Assembly (NCBI RefSeq): GCF_030315685.1
Contig: NZ_JASXSI010000031.1
Coordinates: forward strand, 1 to 45,934
DNA from: Gordonia sp. ABSL11-1
GTDB taxonomy: Bacteria > Actinomycetota > Actinomycetes > Mycobacteriales > Mycobacteriaceae
DNA: 45,934 bases
Reading direction: 5' to 3'
The translations under genes and the position numbers were made by a program. The notes beneath the pieces are model-generated. The model worked only from the letters and a program-made list of their open reading frames with translations. It did not search any database and had not been told where the DNA came from. Numbering within the stretch: the stretch's first letter is position 1; every line of letters begins with the position of its first letter. Positions 41,281-45,934 of the stretch are shown piece by piece.

Positions 41281-42921
41281 ATGGACGCGATCACCTCTCC
41301 CCCACAACCGTCGAATGAGCCGGTGCACACCTATGCGCCCGGCACCCCCGAACGCCGTCGTATCCGTGCCGAACTCGATCGGCAGAGCACGGCTGGTCCG
41401 CGTGAGCTGCCGCACATCATCGGAGGCCGCGAACACCGGGGTGCGGGCGAGGCCATCGACGTCGTCCAACCGCACTCCCACCACGACGTGCTCGGCACCG
41501 TCGCCAACGCCACCCACGACGACGCGCATGCCGCCGTCGACGCCGCGCGGTCGGTCGCACCGGGCTGGGCGGCTACCTCCTTCGACGAGCGCGCCGGCGT
41601 GCTCCTGCGAGCCGCCGACCTGCTGAGCGGACCGTGGCGCGAACGCATCGCGGCCGCGACCATGCTCGGGCAGTCGAAGTCGGTGCAGCAGGCCGAGATC
41701 GACGCCCCGTGCGAACTCATCGATTTCTGGCGCTTCAACGTCGCCTTCGCCCGGCAGGTCCTCGCCGAGCAGCCGGTGTCGTCGGCAGGTGTGTGGAATC
41801 GCCTCGACCACCGTCCGCTCGACGGATTCGTCTACGCCATCACACCGTTCAACTTCACCGCCATCGCGGCGAACCTGCCGACCGCGCCGATGCTGATGGG
41901 CAACACGGTGATCTGGAAGCCGTCGCCGACCCAGGCGCACGCCGCCGCGCTGACCATGGAGTTGCTGCAGGCGGCCGGATTGCCCGCGGGCGTCATCAAC
42001 CTGGTCCACGGCGACGGGAAGGATCTCTCGGAGGTCGTCCTCGCCGACAAGCATCTCGCGGGCATCCATTTCACCGGTTCGACGGCCACGTTCCAGCACC
42101 TCTGGCGGGAGGTCGGCACGCACATCGACCGCTACCGCAACTATCCGCGTCTCGTCGGCGAGACGGGCGGCAAGGATTTCATCGTCGCGCATTCGTCGGC
42201 CGACCCGGATGTGTTGCGCACGGCGCTGATCCGTGGGGCATTCGAGTATCAGGGACAGAAGTGCTCGGCCGCGTCCCGCGCGTACATCGCGCGGTCGGTG
42301 TGGGACCGGATGGGTGACGACTTCCTCGGCGAGGCCAACGACCTGACCTATGGCGACGTCCGCGATCTGTCCAACTTCGGTGGCGCACTGATCGATCGAC
42401 GCGCCTTCGACAAGAATGTCGCCGCGATCGACCGCGCGAAGACCGTCCCGCACATGACCGTCGCGGCCGGAGGGGCCTGCGATGACAGTGTGGGGTACTT
42501 CGTCCGGCCGACCGTGCTGCTGTCCGACGATCCGACCGACGAGGCGTTCTCCACCGAGTACTTCGGCCCCATCCTCTCGGTCCATGTCTACGACGATGCC
42601 GAGTACGAGAAGACGTTACGGCTGGTGGATTCCACCGCGCGCTATGCACTCACCGGGTCGATCATCGCCACCGACCTCGATGCCGTCGGCACGGCGTCGG
42701 ATCTGCTGCGTCAGGCGGCGGGCAACTTCTACGTCAACGACAAGCCGACCGGGGCCGTCGTCGGACAGCAGCCGTTCGGTGGGGCCCGCGCGTCGGGCAC
42801 CAACGACAAGGCGGGTTCGAAGGCCAATCTGATGCGCTGGACGTCGACCCGGACGATCAAGGAGACGTTCGTGCCGCCGACGTCGTCGGCGTATCCGCAC
42901 ATGCAGGCCGATCCGTCATGA
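41281..42921 (+). CDS. pruA: L-glutamate gamma-semialdehyde dehydrogenase
   Basis: A 546-residue aldehyde dehydrogenase that oxidises glutamate semialdehyde, formed from pyrroline-5-carboxylate, to glutamate with NAD. Landmarks are FVYAITPFNFTAIAANLP, the NAD-binding FTGSTATF, the general base in GETGGKDF, the catalytic Cys in YQGQKCSAASRAYI, and PTGAVVGQQPFGGARASGTNDKAG, which is typical of P5C dehydrogenases. Size agrees with the stand-alone enzyme. ATG 41281 was chosen; ATG 41245, 12 codons upstream, is possible. The stop overlaps the start of putA as ATGA. The pair forms the proline-degrading operon. Confidence 0.94.
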   Translation: MDAITSPPQPSNEPVHTYAPGTPERRRIRAELDRQSTAGPRELPHIIGGREHRGAGEAIDVVQPHSHHDVLGTVANATHDDAHAAVDAARSVAPGWAATSFDERAGVLLRAADLLSGPWRERIAAATMLGQSKSVQQAEIDAPCELIDFWRFNVAFARQVLAEQPVSSAGVWNRLDHRPLDGFVYAITPFNFTAIAANLPTAPMLMGNTVIWKPSPTQAHAAALTMELLQAAGLPAGVINLVHGDGKDLSEVVLADKHLAGIHFTGSTATFQHLWREVGTHIDRYRNYPRLVGETGGKDFIVAHSSADPDVLRTALIRGAFEYQGQKCSAASRAYIARSVWDRMGDDFLGEANDLTYGDVRDLSNFGGALIDRRAFDKNVAAIDRAKTVPHMTVAAGGACDDSVGYFVRPTVLLSDDPTDEAFSTEYFGPILSVHVYDDAEYEKTLRLVDSTARYALTGSIIATDLDAVGTASDLLRQAAGNFYVNDKPTGAVVGQQPFGGARASGTNDKAGSKANLMRWTSTRTIKETFVPPTSSAYPHMQADPS

Positions 42922-43877
42922 CGTTCTTCGACACCGCGATGCGGCCGATGATCCTCGCCGCATCCCACAGCGACCGCATCAAGGACTCATCGCAACGGCT
43001 CACCGCGACCCGCCGTGTCGTCGAACGGTTCGTTCCCGGCGAGACGCAACGAGATGTGCTGGGCGCCATCCGCACACAACTCGACGAGGGGCTGTCGGTC
43101 AGCGTCGACTTCCTCGGCGAGGACACCACCGACGAATCGCAGGCCACGGCCACGGTCGAGGCCTACCTCGACCTCATCGGCGCATTGGGCGCCCTGCCGG
43201 AATCGGGCATCGCGACGGCCCGGCTGGAGGTCTCGGTCAAACTCACCGCACTCGGCCAGTCCCTTGCCGATCACGGAGCCAAGATCGCCGAGGAGAACGC
43301 GCGCACCATCGCCGCGGCCGCGCACGAGGCGGGCGTGCTCGTCACCGTCGACGCCGAGGACCACACCACCGTCGACGAACGCCTCGCCATCGTCCGTGCG
43401 CTCCGACGCGACTTCCCGGACGTCGGCACCGTCTTGCAGGCCTACCTGCGGCGCACCGAGGACGACTGTGCGGAGTTCGCCGGCTCGGCGGCACGAATCC
43501 GGCTGTGTAAGGGCGCATATGCCGAGCCGCCGTCGGTGGCCTATCCCACGCGCGAACTCGTCGACGAGGCGTACCTGCGGTGTCTGCGAATCCTCATGAA
43601 GGGCAACGGATACCCGATGGTCGCCAGCCACGATCCGGTGATGATCGCGGCCGCGCAGACCATGGCCGTCGAGGCAGAACGATCACCCGATTCGTGGGAA
43701 CACCAGATGCTCTTCGGTATTCGCGCCGACGAACAACGACGGCTCGCCGACGGTTCCCGGGTCCGCGTGTACATCCCCTACGGCGAGCAGTGGTACGGCT
43801 ACTTCGTCCGCCGCCTCGCGGAGCGACCGGCAAACCTCGGGTTCTTCCTGCGGGCGTTGGCCGCTGGGCGGAGGTAG
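42918..43877 (+). CDS. putA: Proline dehydrogenase
   Basis: A 319-residue FAD-dependent monofunctional proline dehydrogenase. It has SVKLTALGQSL, the flavin/substrate region RIRLCKGAYAEP, ASHDPVMIAAA, QMLFGIRADEQRRLA and the substrate-binding helix YFVRRLAERPANLGFFLRAL with its Arg pair. It oxidises proline to pyrroline-5-carboxylate and passes electrons to quinone at the membrane. ATG 42918 overlaps the pruA stop as ATGA, which fixes the start and implies coupled translation. Such stand-alone enzymes are also called PruB in mycobacteria. Confidence 0.94.
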   Translation: MTFFDTAMRPMILAASHSDRIKDSSQRLTATRRVVERFVPGETQRDVLGAIRTQLDEGLSVSVDFLGEDTTDESQATATVEAYLDLIGALGALPESGIATARLEVSVKLTALGQSLADHGAKIAEENARTIAAAAHEAGVLVTVDAEDHTTVDERLAIVRALRRDFPDVGTVLQAYLRRTEDDCAEFAGSAARIRLCKGAYAEPPSVAYPTRELVDEAYLRCLRILMKGNGYPMVASHDPVMIAAAQTMAVEAERSPDSWEHQMLFGIRADEQRRLADGSRVRVYIPYGEQWYGYFVRRLAERPANLGFFLRALAAGRR

Positions 43878-43886
43878 GTGGGGTCG

Positions 43887-44184
43887 GGATAGGCGGGCCG
43901 TCGCGATAGGCGGGCCGTCGGTCGTGCCGGAAACCGCCCCCCCCCGGAAGCGCCCAGAAATCTCCATGTCCCGGAAAACCGCCCGGCCTTTCGGCGTTGT
44001 CCCAGCTCGCGCGGTCGCGCCGACATCCACACGCTCCTCCCGGGCGCATCCCCGGGGCACTTTCCCGAGTCCGGGCGCATCCCCGGGGCGCTTTCCCAGA
44101 GCCCGGGCGCATCCCCGGGGCGCTTTCCCAGAGCCCGGGCACATTCCCGGGGCGCTTTCCCCAGAACCCGGGCACAGCTCCCGG
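43887..44184. repeat. Tandem repeats between putA and MOSC gene
   Basis: The 340-bp gap 43878-44217 holds no gene. Two copies of GATAGGCGGGCCGTCG lie at about 43887-43921. From 44041 to 44184 four and a half units of about 32 bp follow, CGGGCGCATCCCCGGGGCGCTTTCCCAGAGCC type, the second and third being identical. Each unit has an inner CCCCGGGG palindrome, so transcripts from either side could form hairpins. ORFs through it are only low-complexity repeats. Confidence 0.82.
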
Positions 44185-44217
44185 TAGCGGTTCCGGCTGG
44201 TGCCGGCCCCGTCACCC

Positions 44218-44763
44218 TCACCCGGTCGGTTGCGCCCGCTTCACCTGATCGGCGGCGCGGGCGGCATCGAGTTCGATGTCAGTGATGATGAGCGCCGGTC
44301 CGATCCGCAGGACACCGGAGGTGAGGGGCTGTGCCCGCAGGCCGCCACGCCCGATCAACGCCTTGCGCGTGCCCTCCCCGGCCACGGTGTCCATCCACGA
44401 GCACGGATGCGCCGGACGACCGCCGCGGAAGGTAACCGGGCCGTCGCCGGTGTCGATCGAGAACTCCCGCCCGCGTAACGGATCCAGTTCGAGACCACGC
44501 ACCACGACGTTGCGTCGCGCAAGGGCCGGGTCGGCGTCGCCCGCGGCCGACTGCCAGGCCTCGATGGCCAGAAACGTCACCGCCGCCTCGGTGTGCGCGC
44601 GGACGCCGTAGAACCGATCACCCCGGATCCCTTTGTCGGCGACTATCGCGACAGAATCCGGCGTGCTCGTCTCCACCTCGTCGGCCGGACCGTCCTTCGG
44701 CCGACCGAAATACGCGTGACGCGGTGACACCAGCAGCGAGACGATCTCGAACCGATACTCCAC
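44218..44763 (-). CDS. MOSC domain-containing protein
   Basis: A protein of about 181 residues with the MOSC pattern: FEIVSLLVSPRHAYFGRP at the N-terminus, GIRGDRFYGVRAH, NVVVRGLELDPLRGREFSI, and the C-terminal GRGGLRAQPLTSGVLRIGP. MOSC domains are sulfur-carrier domains related to molybdenum cofactor sulfurase. The usual conserved Cys is not obvious at its normal place; HPCSWMDTV holds the only good candidate. GTG 44763 is the likely start. ATG 44814 lies in frame but inside the left arm of a palindromic repeat. The partner or substrate is unknown. Confidence 0.85.
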   Translation of the reverse strand: MEYRFEIVSLLVSPRHAYFGRPKDGPADEVETSTPDSVAIVADKGIRGDRFYGVRAHTEAAVTFLAIEAWQSAAGDADPALARRNVVVRGLELDPLRGREFSIDTGDGPVTFRGGRPAHPCSWMDTVAGEGTRKALIGRGGLRAQPLTSGVLRIGPALIITDIELDAARAADQVKRAQPTG

Positions 44764-44811
44764 GGCTTCGAGGGTTGCACGTCCAGAGCCCGATTGCGAC
44801 CGAACGCCGCG

Positions 44812-44880
44812 CATGAAAGTCACCTCAGCGCGTCGACAGGTGGATTATCCACTCGACGACGCTCTGCGGTGACTCTCATG
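44812..44880. repeat. Palindromic intergenic repeat, family B, copy 2
   Basis: Same 69-bp layout as 28009-28077: outer arms CATGAAAGTCAC and GTGACTCTCATG, core GTGGATTATCCAC at 44840-44852 and the same CTCGAC after the core. It lies between the CoA-transferase B gene and the MOSC gene, both on the minus strand. Confidence 0.85.
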
Positions 44881-44897
44881 CGGATCTCGTCCGGCAG

Positions 44898-45542
44898 TCA
44901 GACGCCGACGGTCCTGTCGGTCAGCGCTGCTCCGGTTTTCGCCTCGACGGTCGAGAAGTCGACGCCCGAGGCGAGTTCCACCACGTCGAAGCCGGAGCCG
45001 GTGACGTCGAAGACGCCGAGATCGGTGATGACCCGACTCACCACCGAACGTCCGGTCAGCGGCAGGGAACATTCGGCGACGAGTTTCGGGTCGCCCCTCT
45101 TGGTGGAGTGCTCCATGAGGACGATCACCTTGCCGGCACCGTTGACGAGATCCATTGCGCCACCGATACCCTTGACCATCGCTCCGGGGACCATCCAGTT
45201 GGCGAGGTCGCCATTGCCGGCGACCTGCATGCCGCCGAGAACAGCGACGTCGACGTGTCCGCCGCGGATCATCGCGAAGCTGGTGGCCGAGTCGAAGTAC
45301 GACGCCCCCGGCAGGACGGAGACCGTCTGTTTGCCGGCGTTGATCAGATCCGGATCCACCTCGTCGTCAAAGGGATACGGACCGACACCCAGGATGCCGT
45401 TCTCGGCGTGCAGCATGATGCCGGAGTCGTCGGGAAGGTGATCGGGGATCAGGGTCGGCAGTCCGATGCCGAGGTTCGCATAGTCGCCGCCCTGCAGTTC
45501 GCGTGCGGCACGCGCGGCCATCTCGGTACGGGTCCAGGTCAT
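44898..45542 (-). CDS. 3-oxoacid CoA-transferase subunit B
   Basis: A 214-residue beta subunit of a family I CoA-transferase (ScoB/AtoA/PcaJ group). The N-terminal AARAARELQGGDYANLGIGLPTLIPDH and the catalytic Glu in MLHAENGILGVGPYP are clear. GGHVDVAVLGGMQVAGNGDLANWMVPG and KVIVLMEHSTKRGDPKLV also match. The enzyme would move CoA from succinyl-CoA to a 3-oxo acid such as acetoacetate or 3-oxoadipate; the specificity cannot be told. ATG 45542 is 10 bp after the stop of the A subunit. The A subunit is truncated, so the complex may be inactive unless another copy exists. Confidence 0.93.
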   Translation of the reverse strand: MTWTRTEMAARAARELQGGDYANLGIGLPTLIPDHLPDDSGIMLHAENGILGVGPYPFDDEVDPDLINAGKQTVSVLPGASYFDSATSFAMIRGGHVDVAVLGGMQVAGNGDLANWMVPGAMVKGIGGAMDLVNGAGKVIVLMEHSTKRGDPKLVAECSLPLTGRSVVSRVITDLGVFDVTGSGFDVVELASGVDFSTVEAKTGAALTDRTVGV

Positions 45543-45552
45543 GATGTCTCTC

Positions 45553-45837
45553 CTATTGGTCGGCCGGTTCGGCGGCGGTCTGACCGGGTCGCGGGCGGGT
45601 GGTGCGCTGTTCGATCTCCTTGCGCGCAGCCTGTTCTGGCGTCAGCTCGACGATCCGCTTGACGAAGATGCCGGGCAGATGGATCTCGTCCGGTCCGAGT
45701 TCGCCGACGTCGACGACCTTCTCGGCCTCGACGATGGTGGTGCGGCCCGACATCGCGGCCGACGGATTGACGTTGCGTGCGGCGGCGCGGAATCGGCAGT
45801 TGCCCGCCTTGTCCACGACGGCCGCGCGGATGAGCCC
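45553..45837 (-). pseudogene. 3-oxoacid CoA-transferase subunit A, C-terminal part only
   Basis: The remaining 94 residues begin GLIRAAVVDKAGNCRFRAAA and continue SAAMSGRTTIVEAEKVVDVG, GPDEIHLPGIFVKRIVEL, as in the end of ScoA-type alpha subunits (about 230-250 residues in full). On reading upstream (rightwards), homology stops exactly before GGG at 45835-45837, where the next triplet is TAA. The break lies well inside a conserved part, so the gene is interrupted by foreign sequence. It precedes subunit B in what was one operon. Confidence 0.85.
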
Positions 45838-45934
45838 TTAGCCTCAATCCACCGATCGGGTTCTGCGGGTGTGTTGAAATGTGTTGAGCTGCTTGGGTCT
45901 GGTGTGGGGCGTGGGTGAGTCGCCGATCTCGAAA
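45838..45934. mobile_element. Probable insertion-sequence end (window edge)
   Basis: This stretch interrupts the CoA-transferase A gene. It begins TTAGCCTCAATCCACCGATC and has no similarity to the interrupted gene. No transposase motif can be read in the 97 bp present, and no inverted repeat or target duplication can be checked because the other end is outside the window. The call rests on the clean disruption and its place at the edge. Confidence 0.45.

Noticed and set aside
41179..42585. N-terminal extension of the PucR regulator to over 1000 residues
   Set aside because: The extra residues are antisense to pruA. The family length and the palindrome before 41178 support the short start.
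44041..44184. CRISPR array or repeat protein
   Set aside because: There are no spacers between units. Open frames through the repeats lack a ribosome site and change frame between units.
45838..45934. Coding sequence at the right edge
   Set aside because: A short minus-strand frame exists, but 97 bp give no recognisable motif.

Overview
The window is high-GC actinobacterial DNA with strongly G/C-biased third codon positions and many GTG starts. The gene neighbourhood pcrA/uvrD1 - AroQ chorismate mutase - pgi matches the Rv0949-Rv0948c-Rv0946c block of Mycobacterium tuberculosis. The chorismate mutase also keeps the mycobacterial C-terminal tail. This points to the order Mycobacteriales. A Gordonia-like genus is my best guess, but no marker gene settles it.

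Layout. 1-112 is the 3' end of a transposase gene. 220-10745: pcrA, an exported protein of unknown function, a polytopic membrane protein, chorismate mutase, a methyltransferase, pgi and two small unknowns. 10776-16194: an SDR, then a four-gene minus-strand operon (ThDP enzyme, SRPBCC protein, KAS III-like enzyme, PLP aminotransferase). All three junctions of that operon are ATGA overlaps, and I do not recognise the pathway. 16353-18509: a histidine kinase and a response regulator transcribed towards each other. 18515-22794: Fpg/Nei glycosylase, CysQ-like phosphatase, CobF, an SDR and a sunset-domain membrane protein.

23038-26257 is a decayed integrative element in a tRNA-Arg(CCT) gene, bounded by 42-bp direct repeats. 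It keeps an intact HTH/PIN-domain gene pair, a frameshifted phage tail gene, fragments of other phage genes, and a tyrosine integrase that has lost its N-terminal part.

26557-36724: a DsbA-like/VKOR oxidative folding pair, an acyltransferase-3 membrane enzyme, an SRPBCC protein, an MFS transporter overlapping an ArsR-rhodanese regulator, MarR plus nitroreductase divergent from a FUSC transporter, and a gamma-glutamyltransferase lipoprotein. 36868-43877: type III glutamine synthetase behind a GlnR-like box, a DksA/TraR zinc protein, and a proline-catabolism locus. In that locus a PucR-type regulator faces pruA-putA across a perfect 16-bp palindrome. 44218-45837: a MOSC protein and the two subunits of a 3-oxoacid CoA-transferase, the A subunit cut off by foreign sequence. 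Both window ends therefore appear to lie in insertion sequences.

Non-coding structure is unusually rich at gene junctions. There are two different palindromic repeat families, each with two copies here, and tandem arrays (about 21 bp and about 32 bp) between convergent genes. There are also candidate operators and candidate leaderless promoters. The best candidates for something undescribed are the four-gene ThDP/KAS III/aminotransferase operon and the PIN-domain fusion pair on the degenerate element.
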